From JBHENN01 sp046262015 (GTDB lineage: Bacteria > Actinomycetota > CADDZG01 > WHSQ01), in NCBI GenBank assembly GCA_046262015.1, contig JBHENN010000024.1, forward strand, positions 1-27,007: 27,007 nucleotides of DNA, in the 5' to 3' direction. Shown one piece after another: positions 1-7,712 of the stretch (position 1 is the stretch's first letter; every line of letters starts with the position of its first letter). The notes beneath the pieces are model-generated. The model searched no databases. It was not told the origin of the DNA and worked only from the letters and a program-made list of their open reading frames with translations. The translations under genes were made by a program, and so were the position numbers.

Positions 1-223
1 CGAGACCGATCAGGTCGACCGTCTGAAGCTGGTCCAGCACCGACGCGGTCGTCTCTCCCCAGCGACCGGCCGGCTGCGCCTCGCCCACCCCGGTGACGCC
101 GTCGTGGCCGAGGATGACGAGCACGCTGACCGCTAAGTCCCAGGTCTCGGTCGCGATCGCGAAGCGCTCGCGCAGTGGAAGCTCCACCACCCGCGTCTCC
201 AGCGACCATCGAGGGATGCTCAC
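1..223 (-). CDS. Enolase-superfamily (MLE/mandelate racemase-like) protein, 5' part only
   Basis: The 74 visible residues form the start of an enolase-superfamily N-terminal capping domain. Seen: a short beta strand ending in VELPLRERF, then a strand VSVLVILGHDGVTGVGEA followed by QPAGRWGETT, the usual layout in muconate-lactonizing enzymes and dipeptide epimerases, where this domain closes over the active site. The catalytic barrel lies outside the window, so the reaction cannot be told. The chosen start is a GTG 32 nt after the radical SAM stop codon; a second in-frame GTG about 11 codons later has a GGAG six bases upstream and is an alternative. It is probably co-transcribed with the radical SAM gene. 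Confidence 0.75.
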   Translation of the reverse strand, partial: MSIPRWSLETRVVELPLRERFAIATETWDLAVSVLVILGHDGVTGVGEAQPAGRWGETTASVLDQLQTVDLIGL

Positions 224-255
224 GACCCCATGATGCCGCGGCCCCGCACGAGGAG

Positions 256-1248
256 CTAGACGAGCCTGAGCTGCTCGGCCTGCAGCTTGAGCTTCTCGCG
301 GCGCGCCTTCTCCATCGCCCGCAACGCCGACCTCTGCGACGGGCGCCGCCGCGGTCCGCCGAGCGACCTGATCAGGGTGCCGACCTCCGTGCCGAGGGCG
401 TTGCGCTCGGGGGACGGTCCATAGGCACCCTTCCGGTACATCTCGACGTAACGCGGGACCAGGTCGGGGTACGCGCCGGCGAGCCACTCCATGTACACCT
501 CCTTCACCTTGGGACGGAGATGCAGGAGGATCGGGGACACGTGGGTGGCGCCCGCGTCCATCGCGCTAGACACGACCGTGCGCAGCTGCTCCGGCGAGTC
601 CGAGATACCCGGCAGGACCGGCGCAACGAGCACCCCACACGGGATCCCGGCGTCGTTCAGGCGCGCGACCGCCTCGATCCGCTTGCGCGGGTGGGGCGTC
701 CCAGGCTCGCTCTTCCGCCACACGTCTTCGTCCAGGGTCCCGATCGAGAACGCGGTCGAGATCTCGGCCACGCGCGCCGCGTCGAGGAGCAGATCGAGGT
801 CGCGCAGGATCAGCGTGCCCTTGGTGAGGATCGAGAACGGGTTCTGGTACGCGGTCAGCGTCTCGATGATGCCCCGCGTCAGACGGTAGCGGCCCTCGGC
901 GCGCTGATACGGATCGGTCGCGGTCCCCATGGCGATGTGCTCGCCCTTCCATCTCTTCGCACGCAGCTCCTTGCGCAAGAGATCCGGCGCGTTGACCTTG
1001 ACGACGATCTTGGTCTCGAAATCGCGCCCCGCGTCCATGTCCAGATAGGTGTGCGTGGAACGAGCGAAGCAGTAGGCACATGCATGACTACATCCTCGGT
1101 AAGGGTTGATCGTCCACTTGAACGGCAGGTACTCGCCGGGGACGTGGTTGATGATGCTCTTGGCCTCGGACTCGATGAACTCGATCCCGCGGAAGTGCGG
1201 AGTGTCGAAGGTGCGCCTGCGAAGCTCGAAGAGCCGGCCGTTGGCCAC
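256..1248 (-). CDS. Rv2578c-family radical SAM protein
   Basis: This 330-residue protein carries the radical SAM cluster motif CSHACAYC (Cys53, Cys57, Cys60; CX3CX2C), preceded by NPYRG and followed by FARSTH, the signature of the SPL-related Rv2578c family common in Actinomycetota. Such enzymes use a 4Fe-4S cluster and S-adenosylmethionine to make a deoxyadenosyl radical; the substrate of this branch is not known to me, but it is related to spore photoproduct lyase, a DNA repair enzyme. Later motifs include GTATDPYQ and SIGTLDEDVWR. The reading frame stays open far upstream, but those codons are the shadow of other genes. GTG at 1248 is chosen because it matches the family start and sits 5 nt after a -10 hexamer. 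A LexA-type box overlaps its promoter. Confidence 0.9.
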   Translation of the reverse strand: MANGRLFELRRRTFDTPHFRGIEFIESEAKSIINHVPGEYLPFKWTINPYRGCSHACAYCFARSTHTYLDMDAGRDFETKIVVKVNAPDLLRKELRAKRWKGEHIAMGTATDPYQRAEGRYRLTRGIIETLTAYQNPFSILTKGTLILRDLDLLLDAARVAEISTAFSIGTLDEDVWRKSEPGTPHPRKRIEAVARLNDAGIPCGVLVAPVLPGISDSPEQLRTVVSSAMDAGATHVSPILLHLRPKVKEVYMEWLAGAYPDLVPRYVEMYRKGAYGPSPERNALGTEVGTLIRSLGGPRRRPSQRSALRAMEKARREKLKLQAEQLRLV

Positions 1249-1253
1249 GCCGC

Positions 1254-1283
1254 AGTATAGAACGTACGTTCGGTCTGGGTCTA
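1254..1283 (-). promoter_or_regulatory. Promoter of the radical SAM gene, leaderless
   Basis: On the minus strand a -35-like TAGACC (1283-1278) is followed after 18 nt by a -10 TATACT (1259-1254). The GTG start begins 6 nt downstream of the -10, so the transcript is predicted to start at or next to the start codon; no Shine-Dalgarno sequence is present. The TAG of the -35 is also the stop codon of the upstream EamA gene, so this promoter separates regulation of the radical SAM gene from the upstream run. Confidence 0.6.
1260..1271. promoter_or_regulatory. Candidate LexA (SOS) box
   Basis: GAACGTACGTTC is a perfect 12-bp palindrome of the form GAAC-N4-GTTC. Read on the minus strand with one flanking base on each side it matches the Gram-positive SOS consensus CGAACRNRYGTTYG at 13 of 14 positions. 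It fills the spacer between the -35 and -10 of the radical SAM promoter and abuts the -10, an ideal place for repression by LexA. Confidence 0.7.
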
Positions 1284-2183
1284 GCCCTCGGGCAGAGGAA
1301 CCGGCCGCCGCAGATGCGGCCCCAGCTCGACCAGGACGATCGCTCCGAGGATCAGGGCGGCCCCAAACCATCCCAGCAGCGGCAAGGTCTCGTCCTTCAA
1401 GAGATACGAGAAGAGGCCGGCGAACGCGGGCTCGCTCGCGAGGATGAGGGCGGTTCGGGCCGGCGATGCATGCCGCTGGGCGTAGGTCTGGATGAAGAAA
1501 CCGAGCACGCTCGCGAACAGGGCCGTGACCACCAGCGCCACCCACACCCGCGCCGTCGACGGGACGACCAGGTCGCCCTGCGCGGACGCCAGCACCAACC
1601 CCGTCGCGCCGCACACCGCGAGCTGCACCGCGAGTAGAGCTCCGACCTCGTGGTCGCGCACCCCCCTGCCGGTGGCGATGATGTGGAAGCTGAACGAGAC
1701 CGCACACAGCAGCACGAGCCCGTCGCCGGCCAGCGTGCTGCCCTCGCCACCGGTGCCCGACAACATCAGCAACCCGGCCGCGGAGCACAGCGCAGCGATC
1801 CACCCGGCGCGCCCTACGGGGGCGCGGAACAGCAGAGCCACGAGGATAGGAGTGAAGACGACGAAGAGCCCCGTTATGAAACCAGCGTGCGACGAGCTCG
1901 TGCGCTCGAGGCCGAGGGTCTGGAAGAAGTAGCCGCCGGTGAGGAAGATGCCCATGACGAGGCCCGAGCGCACGCCGGACGCGGCCATGCGGACGAGCTG
2001 CGCGCGGAACAACAGCGCAGCCACGGCAGCGGCCGCCAGGAACCGATAGGCGAGGAACGTGGTCACGGCGACGTCGGATACCGCATCCTGGACGAGCGGG
2101 AAAGTGAGGCCCCACACCGCCGCGACCCCGACCAGCGCCAGCTCGGCGCGCCGGGCGCGCCGGGGATCCTGGACGACCGTCAC
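1281..2183 (-). CDS. EamA/DMT-superfamily exporter
   Basis: A 300-residue integral membrane protein with about ten hydrophobic segments in two EamA repeats. The first repeat begins ALVGVAAVWGLTFPLVQ and the second ends in the region GWFGAALILGAIVLVELGP. Proteins of this drug/metabolite transporter superfamily usually export amino acids, metabolites or small toxic compounds; the substrate cannot be read from sequence. The GTG start at 2183 overlaps the preceding stop codon as GTGA, so translation is probably coupled to the upstream unknown gene. Confidence 0.88.
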   Translation of the reverse strand: MTVVQDPRRARRAELALVGVAAVWGLTFPLVQDAVSDVAVTTFLAYRFLAAAAVAALLFRAQLVRMAASGVRSGLVMGIFLTGGYFFQTLGLERTSSSHAGFITGLFVVFTPILVALLFRAPVGRAGWIAALCSAAGLLMLSGTGGEGSTLAGDGLVLLCAVSFSFHIIATGRGVRDHEVGALLAVQLAVCGATGLVLASAQGDLVVPSTARVWVALVVTALFASVLGFFIQTYAQRHASPARTALILASEPAFAGLFSYLLKDETLPLLGWFGAALILGAIVLVELGPHLRRPVPLPEG

Positions 2184-2791
2184 GGACGTCCCGGCTCGTT
2201 CGGGTGACCGCCGAGTGCGGCCCGGATGGCCTCGGCCTCGTCGGGGAGCCACCGAGCGATCGAGTCCGCGACCGAGTCCGCGGTGATCTCCGCATCCGCG
2301 CTGCGCAGCGCGAGGACGGTCTTGAAGACGAACCCGCGGTAGGCGGCTGGGACTCGCAGACCGGACACGGTGCCGGTGTCGTGCCATTCCTGCTCCAACT
2401 CGGCGAGCTCGGGCTGCTCCCACCACGGCGCGCCGGAGGCGGGCGCGATCGGAGCGATCCGGATCGGCACCACGTTAACAGGGCGTGATCCTGGACGTCG
2501 CCACCGCGGCGCGTCGTGGAAGTCGGGTTCGTAGGCGAGGCGCTTGGACTGCAGCGTCTCGAGATCCTCACGATCGGCGACGTGCAGGACGAGCCGCAAC
2601 GATCGGGCCTCGGCGTCCGGAAGGTTGCCGGCATCGCGGTACGCCAGCGCCTGCGCAACCGTCAGCCGGCGCGCGCTTGACGTCTCGGGGTCCGGAGCAG
2701 CGGAACCCGCGCCGGCGCCCAAGAGGGCGCGCTCGAGCTCTGCCGTGCTCAGCAGGTACCAGCCCTCCTCCAGCACCGGCGGCTCGCCCAC
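2180..2791 (-). CDS. Hypothetical protein, unrecognised
   Basis: A 203-residue soluble protein that I do not recognise. The N-terminus has GWYLLSTAELERALL and a segment rich in Ala and Arg (LTVAQALAYRDAGNLPDAEA); the middle has a Trp-rich stretch APWWEQPELAELEQEW; the C-terminus looks helical and acidic. No signal peptide or membrane segment is seen. The GTG start lies 2 nt after the stop of the upstream membrane protein gene, and its stop overlaps the EamA start (GTGA), so it is the middle gene of a tight three-gene run. The open frame extends further upstream, but those codons are a shadow of the membrane protein gene. Confidence 0.7.
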   Translation of the reverse strand: MGEPPVLEEGWYLLSTAELERALLGAGAGSAAPDPETSSARRLTVAQALAYRDAGNLPDAEARSLRLVLHVADREDLETLQSKRLAYEPDFHDAPRWRRPGSRPVNVVPIRIAPIAPASGAPWWEQPELAELEQEWHDTGTVSGLRVPAAYRGFVFKTVLALRSADAEITADSVADSIARWLPDEAEAIRAALGGHPNEPGRP

Positions 2792-2793
2792 GG

Positions 2794-3486
2794 TCAGCCC
2801 CCGGAGCCGGCCGCGCGGGGCGCAGCGGCGTGCGTCTTCAGGAAGCCGGCGAACATCAGCGTCACCCCCACCGCCAAACCCAGCGCGAAGAAGCGGCCCC
2901 GCCCGTAACGGGCGAAGCCGCTTCCCACCGCCACCACGAACGTGCCGGTCGCGATCAGCAGGTTGGCGGCCGCCAGCCGCCGAGCCGCCGTGCCGCCCCG
3001 GCGAGCGAGCCTCCACGCCGACCACAGCGCGCCCCCCACGACGACGAAGAACCCCCCGAAGGAGAGGTAGCGGGACAGGCTGCGCACGGCCGCGGGTACG
3101 ACCTCCGCGCCGGCCGGGATCCCGGGGGTCGCCAGAGCCTCGGTGGCAAGGTCGGCGGTGACCACGTCGTGAGCCGCTCCGATCGCGAGCACCGCCACCG
3201 CCACGGCGAAGAGGTGCCCGACGCGCCGGGGGGCGAGGAGGTAGGTCGAGCCCGCGGCCAGGACCGGCACGTTCACGATCGCTCCGAAGAGGTAGTAGAC
3301 CCGGAACCACGCAGTGGTCCATCCCGCCGCCATCCCCACGGCAGCCGCCCCCGAGGCCAGAGCGAACATCGCGAGAGCGGTCGCCCACGCGACCAGGTGC
3401 GGGCGGGGCCGCCGGCTCGCCGCCCGGATGAGCAGGCTGCAGAAGACGCCGCTGATCACGGCCGCCGCCAGGGGCAGGCTCCACAT
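2794..3486 (-). CDS. Multi-pass membrane protein, unknown function
   Basis: A 230-residue protein with about seven hydrophobic segments, starting MWSLPLAAAVISGVF. Segments alternate with short Arg-rich loops (ASRRPRPH, RLARRGG), giving a plausible topology. I do not recognise the family; the layout of seven helices with a conserved-looking WTTAWFRVYYLFGAIVNVP stretch resembles small sensor-like membrane proteins, but that is only a resemblance. ATG at 3486 is chosen because a TATCCT hexamer ends 8 nt before it (leaderless pattern); an in-frame ATG at 3507 is the alternative. First gene of the minus-strand run that continues into the unknown and EamA genes. Confidence 0.7.
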   Translation of the reverse strand: MWSLPLAAAVISGVFCSLLIRAASRRPRPHLVAWATALAMFALASGAAAVGMAAGWTTAWFRVYYLFGAIVNVPVLAAGSTYLLAPRRVGHLFAVAVAVLAIGAAHDVVTADLATEALATPGIPAGAEVVPAAVRSLSRYLSFGGFFVVVGGALWSAWRLARRGGTAARRLAAANLLIATGTFVVAVGSGFARYGRGRFFALGLAVGVTLMFAGFLKTHAAAPRAAGSGG

Positions 3487-3560
3487 GGGCCAGCAGGATA
3501 GGGGCATGGCCGGGCCCCCCCAGGGGCGGGGACCGACGGCCGGAGGATATCCCCACAAAA

Positions 3561-3577
3561 CGGTAGTTCGACTACCG
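3561..3577. repeat. Perfect inverted repeat in a divergent intergenic region
   Basis: CGGTAGT-TCG-ACTACCG, a 7-bp stem with 3-nt loop, lies between the divergent membrane protein gene (minus) and the LPxTG mini-gene (plus), 22 nt before the latter's GTG. On the minus strand it is followed by TTTT, so it could also form a weak terminator; as no minus-strand gene lies immediately upstream, an operator role is at least as likely. Confidence 0.5.
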
Positions 3578-3598
3578 GGTGTAGGGGTCAAGCCCGGC

Positions 3599-3715
3599 GT
3601 GCTCGGCTCCATCCTGCCGTTCACCGGCGGGAACGTTTGGCTCGTGGTTGCCGTGGGCGTCGCACTTCTCGCCCTAGGGACCCTCGGCTACAGGTTGGCG
3701 ACCCGCAAGGACTGA
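3599..3715 (+). CDS. 38-aa LPxTG sorting-signal mini-protein
   Basis: The reading frame gives a 38-residue peptide that is almost only a sortase sorting signal: MLGSI, then LPFTG at residues 6-10, a hydrophobic stretch NVWLVVAVGVALLALGTLGY and a positive tail RLATRK. Sortases cleave LPxTG between Thr and Gly and attach the protein to the cell wall. No Sec signal peptide precedes the motif and no other in-frame start exists nearby, so GTG at 3599 is the only choice. A strong terminator follows 26 nt downstream, supporting a real, independently transcribed unit. It might be a genuine micro-protein or the remnant of a longer anchored protein. Confidence 0.6.
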   Translation: MLGSILPFTGGNVWLVVAVGVALLALGTLGYRLATRKD

Positions 3716-3740
3716 TCCGCTCTACGTGACACACTTCCCC

Positions 3741-3767
3741 AAGGAGGCCGGGCGACCGGCCTCCTTT
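3741..3767 (+). terminator. Rho-independent terminator after the LPxTG mini-gene
   Basis: An 11-bp perfect GC-rich stem (AAGGAGGCCGG / CCGGCCTCCTT) with a GCGA tetraloop and a short T run. It lies 25 nt after the mini-gene stop and 27 nt before the next gene. Confidence 0.8.
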
Positions 3768-3793
3768 CGCGTGCGCCGTCATACTCTGCCCCT

Positions 3794-4504
3794 GTGGAGC
3801 CGTACGTGGTCTTCGCCATCCTCGCGTTCGCCGCCGTCGGGGCCATCGGATGGTGGAGCCACGTCCGGAAGAAGAGACGCAGGCAGGACATCGCGAGCGT
3901 CGCCGCGCGCTACGGCTTCTCCCACTCGCCGGACGACGTCTCGGGGATCCTGCTGAACGACTTCGAGCTGCTGCGCCGCGGCGACGACCGCGGCTGCGAG
4001 AACGTGGTGACGGGACGATGGAAGGGCATGCCGTTCTCCGCCGCGGACTATTGGTACTACACCGAGTCCACCGACAAAGACGGCGGCACGACCCGCGACT
4101 ACGAGCACTTCTCCATCTGCGTGATCGACGTCCCTGTCGACCTCCCCCCTCTCTCGGTGGGCCGTGAGACGTTCTTCAGCCGCGCCGGGGGGCGACTCGG
4201 TCTACGCGACATCGAGTTCGAGTCCGACGAGTTCAACCGCCGGTTCCAGGTCAGGAGCGACCACCGCAGGTTCGCGTACGAGCTGATCGACACGCGCATG
4301 ATGTTGTGGCTACTCAGCATCGACGACCGGATCGGGCTAGAGCTCCGGGGAACGAAGGGCCTCGTCTACAGCCGGCGCCTCGAGCCGTCCGAGCTCGTGA
4401 TGCTCGTCGGTACAGGCAAGGAGCTCCTCGAGCGCCTGCCGCGGCTCGTCCTCAAGACGTACGGATCACAGGGAGCGGCGCGCGAGGAGGCCGAGCGGGC
4501 GTGA
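3794..4504 (+). CDS. Membrane-anchored protein of unknown function, upstream of lemA
   Basis: A 236-residue protein with one N-terminal membrane helix (VVFAILAFAAVGAIGWW) followed by a basic stop (RKKRRRQD) and a soluble domain facing the cytoplasm. The soluble part has beta-rich segments such as FSICVIDVPVDLPPLSV and RRFQVRSDHRRFAYELID. Its place directly before lemA and its layout recall DUF3137-type partners of LemA, but I cannot assign the family. The GTG start sits 8 nt after a CATACT hexamer and lacks a Shine-Dalgarno, suggesting a leaderless transcript. Its stop overlaps the lemA start (GTGA), so the two are co-translated. Confidence 0.8.
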   Translation: MEPYVVFAILAFAAVGAIGWWSHVRKKRRRQDIASVAARYGFSHSPDDVSGILLNDFELLRRGDDRGCENVVTGRWKGMPFSAADYWYYTESTDKDGGTTRDYEHFSICVIDVPVDLPPLSVGRETFFSRAGGRLGLRDIEFESDEFNRRFQVRSDHRRFAYELIDTRMMLWLLSIDDRIGLELRGTKGLVYSRRLEPSELVMLVGTGKELLERLPRLVLKTYGSQGAAREEAERA

Positions 4505-5067
4505 ACGGCCTATACGTGCTCCTCGGGCTGCTCGCGGTGGTGCTGCTGTGGCTGCTCATCTCGTACAACCGGTTCGTCGAGCAGCGCAACGTGATGAGCA
4601 ACTCGTGGGCCAACATCGACACCGAGCTGCGCCGTCGCTACGACCTCGTGCCCAACCTCGTGGAGACGGTGCAGGGATACGCCGCTCACGAGCGGGCGGT
4701 CCTGGAGGCGGTGACCAGGGCGCGGGCGGCCGCCGCTGGGACCGACGGTCCCGCATCGGTGCAGGCGGAGGCAGAGGCACCTCTGGTCCGGGCCCTTCGG
4801 GAACTCTTCGCAGTGGTCGAGTCGTACCCCGACCTCAAGGCCAGCCGCAGCTTCCTCGCGCTGCAAGACGAGCTCGTGCATACCGAGGACCGGATCCAGG
4901 CGGCGCGCCGCTTCTACAACGCCAACGTGCGCGACTACAACCGGCGCGTGCAGTCGTTCCCCTCGAATCTCGTCGCGCGCCTGTTCGGCTTCGGGGTGGG
5001 TCAGTACTTCAACATCGACCGGGCCCTCGAACCCGAGGCAGCCGCGCCACCGCGCGTCGGCCCCTAG
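4501..5067 (+). CDS. lemA: LemA family protein
   Basis: A 188-residue LemA protein: a single N-terminal membrane helix (LYVLLGLLAVVLLWLLISYN) followed by the family hallmark NSWANIDTELRRRYDLVPN, the LVETVQGYAAHE helix, LVHTEDRIQAARRFYN, and YNRRVQSFPSNLVARLFGF near the C-terminus. LemA proteins are conserved helical coiled proteins on the membrane surface; their exact role is poorly defined, and they are often encoded next to membrane peptidases or DUF3137-type proteins. GTG start overlapping the previous stop by 4 nt. Its stop codon overlaps the convergent sugar dehydrogenase stop (CTAG at 5064-5067). Confidence 0.95.
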   Translation: MNGLYVLLGLLAVVLLWLLISYNRFVEQRNVMSNSWANIDTELRRRYDLVPNLVETVQGYAAHERAVLEAVTRARAAAAGTDGPASVQAEAEAPLVRALRELFAVVESYPDLKASRSFLALQDELVHTEDRIQAARRFYNANVRDYNRRVQSFPSNLVARLFGFGVGQYFNIDRALEPEAAAPPRVGP

Positions 5068-6284
5068 CCGCGCCCTTCGAATCGCATCACCGTGCCGGCG
5101 ATGAGGTCGGTCACGTATAGCTCGCCGTCCTCGTCCTCACCGAACGAGCTGATGGACATCTCGGTGTCGAGTAGCTCGAGGGGTCTCTGCGGCCCGCGGG
5201 CTGGGGCGTCGATCGCCCGGATCACGCCTGAGCAGTAGTCGCCGAAGACGTAGAGGCCGCGCAGCCCGGGGGCGTCGTCGCCCCGATACACGTAGCCTCC
5301 GGTGACCGAGCAATCGTCGTCCCCGTGCGCGTACTCGGCGACGGGCAGAGCCAGACCGGCGGCGTCGCACCCAGACGGCGGCTCGAAGCAGGCGCTCCCC
5401 TCCATCACGTCCCATCCATAGTTGACGCCGGCTTCGGACGCCGAGCTGCGATGGATCTCCTCGAGCTCGTTCTGCCCGATGTCGCCTATCCAGATCGTGG
5501 CGGCGGCGACATCGAAGCTGAAACGCCACGGGTTGCGCAGTCCGTATGCCCAGATCTCGGGACGTGCGCCCGCGCGCTCCACGAACGGGTTATCAAGGGG
5601 GATCGCATACGGACGTTCGCCGGTCGTGCGGTCGACGTCCACCCGCAAGAGCTTGCCCAACAGCGACCCGAGGTCCTGCGCGTTCTCGTGGGGGTCGCCG
5701 GCGCTGCCACCGTCGCCGAGGCCGATGTAGAGATAGCCGTCCGGCCCGAACGCGACACCTCCGCCGTTGTGGTTGGGGAACGGCTGCGGCACCGTCAAGA
5801 GAACCCGGGGGCGCCCGGCGTCCGCTACGGCCGCGTCCGGTGCCGCGTGGTACTCGGCTATCACCGTGTCACCCTGAAGGTCGGTGTAGTTCACGAACAG
5901 GCGCCCGTTGGTCTCGTAGCCCGGATGGAAGGCGAGTCCCAGCAGACCTTGCTCACCGCCCGATCTGACCGAACCCCGGAGGTCCAGGAACGGCCCCGGC
6001 TCCACCGCCCCTTGTGGGTCCACGAGCCGGACCACACCCTCCTGCTCGACCACGAACAGGCGCCCGCTCCCGTCGCCGGCGTGCGTGACCTGAAGGGGGG
6101 CGGTGAACCCCTCGGCCATCGGCCGTAGCGCGATCCCGGTGCCACCCGCCGAGGGGGTCGAGGTCGGGCGCAGGGTGGGTCCGCCGACCGGCGGCGGGCG
6201 CCTATCGGCCGGGGTGCATGAGAGCCCCGCGACACACGCCGCGGCGCACAGCGCTATCAGCTTCACACGCCGACCTCGCGACAT
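5064..6284 (-). CDS. PQQ-dependent sugar dehydrogenase-like lipoprotein (GSDH fold)
   Basis: A 406-residue secreted lipoprotein. The N-terminus has Arg residues, a hydrophobic run and a lipobox AGLSC with Cys23, then a Pro/Thr-rich linker. The rest is a six-bladed glucose/sorbosone dehydrogenase propeller, with EQGLLGLAFHP, PNHNGGGVAFGPDGYLYIGL, GDGGSAGDP, WAYGLRNPWRFSFD, GDIGQNELEEI and NYGWDVMEG in order. Family members oxidise aldose sugars with PQQ outside the membrane; the histidine in PFPNHNGG corresponds to the region of the catalytic histidine. Whether PQQ is used here cannot be seen. It is divergent from the LVIVD-repeat gene across a 126-bp gap. Confidence 0.9.
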   Translation of the reverse strand: MSRGRRVKLIALCAAACVAGLSCTPADRRPPPVGGPTLRPTSTPSAGGTGIALRPMAEGFTAPLQVTHAGDGSGRLFVVEQEGVVRLVDPQGAVEPGPFLDLRGSVRSGGEQGLLGLAFHPGYETNGRLFVNYTDLQGDTVIAEYHAAPDAAVADAGRPRVLLTVPQPFPNHNGGGVAFGPDGYLYIGLGDGGSAGDPHENAQDLGSLLGKLLRVDVDRTTGERPYAIPLDNPFVERAGARPEIWAYGLRNPWRFSFDVAAATIWIGDIGQNELEEIHRSSASEAGVNYGWDVMEGSACFEPPSGCDAAGLALPVAEYAHGDDDCSVTGGYVYRGDDAPGLRGLYVFGDYCSGVIRAIDAPARGPQRPLELLDTEMSISSFGEDEDGELYVTDLIAGTVMRFEGRG

Positions 6285-6410
6285 CGTAGAGAGATGGGGA
6301 CACGCTCCTCTTGGCGGAACCAGTTTCCACCCTGCCCGCAGCGCCGCCGACCGCGAAGGGTCTGCCCGGAGAGGGAACCGGGCGGGCAGCGGCGAATCTT
6401 CCTATCTACG

Positions 6411-7670
6411 ATGAAACAACCTCGCAGGTCGCCCCGCCGCATCGCGGCGGCGCTGGCGACCGTCGTGGTCCTCGCCGGCACGTTGACCACCGGACCGGTC
6501 CAGGCCAAGAACGTCATCACCCGATGCCAGAACGGCGAGGCCTCGTGGTACCGCTGCAAGGGCATCCACCTGCAGAGCTTCGTGCCGGCCGAGGTCATGG
6601 CTGGAGCCGGCATCGCGGACGTGTGGGGCTGGGTCGATCCGGAGACGAGGAAGGAGTACGCGGTCCTCGGCTCCACCCGCGGGGTGCAGTTCCTGGACGT
6701 CACGGTCCCCACCGCCCCGGTCTATCTCGGTTGGCTCGCAGGCAAGGGCACGGGAACGATCTGGCAGGAGATCGAGATCCTCAACGGCCACGCTTACATC
6801 GTGTGCGAACAGGTCTCCGCCTGTGGTCTGCAGGTCTTCGATCTCACCCGTCTGCGGGGCGTCGAGAACGCACCGTCCCAACCGTGGGTCCCCGACGCCG
6901 TCTACCCCATCGGGACGGCACACACGATCGACTCGAATCCCGCGACGGACCACCTGTTCATCAACGGGACCGCTTTCGGCGACGGTGGCCCCGTCATCCT
7001 CGACGTGAGCCGGCCGCTCGATCCGAGGCCGGTCGGGGCCATGATGGATGACGGCTACTCACACGACACGCTGTGCCGCAACTACAAGGGTCCGGACAAG
7101 CGGTACCGGGACAACGAGATCTGCTTCAACTTCAACATCGACCGGGTCACGATCTACGACGTCACCGCGAACCCGACGCTGCCCGTGAAGCTGGCGCGCG
7201 GGACCTACGAGAGAGCCAGCTACATCCACTCGGGAGCGCTGAGCAAGGACCACTCCACGCTCATCTCCACCGACGAAGGCGATGAGCAGGACCACGGCAT
7301 CCGCTCGACCCTGTACATCTGGGACGTCAGCAAGCTGACGAAGCCCAAGATGATCGGGACCTTCGTCGGCAACTCGGGGAGCATCGACCACAACGTCTAT
7401 AGCGAAGCCGATGCGCTGTTCCACGCGAACTATGTCAACGGCTTCCGGATCCTCGACCTGGAGAACGCGCACAAGGGCAGGCTGCGGGAGGTCGCGTGGT
7501 TCGATACCGTGCCCACGTCCGACGGCCCGGTGTTCGACGGTGCGTGGGCCGTCTACCCCTACCTGCCCTCGGGCAACATGTTGGTCGGCAACATGCGCGG
7601 CGGCCTGTTCATCCTGCGACCGGAACCCGCCGTCCTCGCCCGTCTCGGGGTCGAACGCGGTAAGCGATAG
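6411..7670 (+). CDS. Secreted LVIVD-repeat (choice-of-anchor B type) protein
   Basis: A 419-residue secreted protein with signal peptide (RRSPRRIAAALATVVVLAG, then a probable cut after VQA). The mature part repeats short propeller strands of the pattern GVQFLDVTVPTAPVYLG, GLQVFDLTRL, VTIYDVTANPTLPVKLA, LYIWDVSKLTKPKMIG and GFRILDLENAHKGRLREV, which is the LVIVD / choice-of-anchor B repeat. These are extracellular beta-propellers of unknown activity. Several Cys (CQNGEASWYRCKG; VCEQVSACG) may pair outside the cell. The ATG at 6411 is chosen because it starts the basic n-region; the frame is open further upstream but gives no signal peptide. No clear Shine-Dalgarno is present. Confidence 0.85.
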   Translation: MKQPRRSPRRIAAALATVVVLAGTLTTGPVQAKNVITRCQNGEASWYRCKGIHLQSFVPAEVMAGAGIADVWGWVDPETRKEYAVLGSTRGVQFLDVTVPTAPVYLGWLAGKGTGTIWQEIEILNGHAYIVCEQVSACGLQVFDLTRLRGVENAPSQPWVPDAVYPIGTAHTIDSNPATDHLFINGTAFGDGGPVILDVSRPLDPRPVGAMMDDGYSHDTLCRNYKGPDKRYRDNEICFNFNIDRVTIYDVTANPTLPVKLARGTYERASYIHSGALSKDHSTLISTDEGDEQDHGIRSTLYIWDVSKLTKPKMIGTFVGNSGSIDHNVYSEADALFHANYVNGFRILDLENAHKGRLREVAWFDTVPTSDGPVFDGAWAVYPYLPSGNMLVGNMRGGLFILRPEPAVLARLGVERGKR

Positions 7671-7712
7671 CTCGGCGAAAGGCTAAAGGACCATGGGCGG
7701 ATGGAGGTGGGC

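Noticed and set aside
1249..2658. An 800-residue minus-strand frame running through the radical SAM gene and far upstream
   Set aside because: Only the C-terminal 330 residues look like a protein; the rest is Arg/Pro-rich shadow of the EamA and unknown genes, and a promoter with SOS box lies inside it.
5325..6128. Long plus-strand frame of 267 residues
   Set aside because: It is antisense to the sugar dehydrogenase, which has a lipobox and clear propeller motifs; the plus frame has no recognisable protein features.
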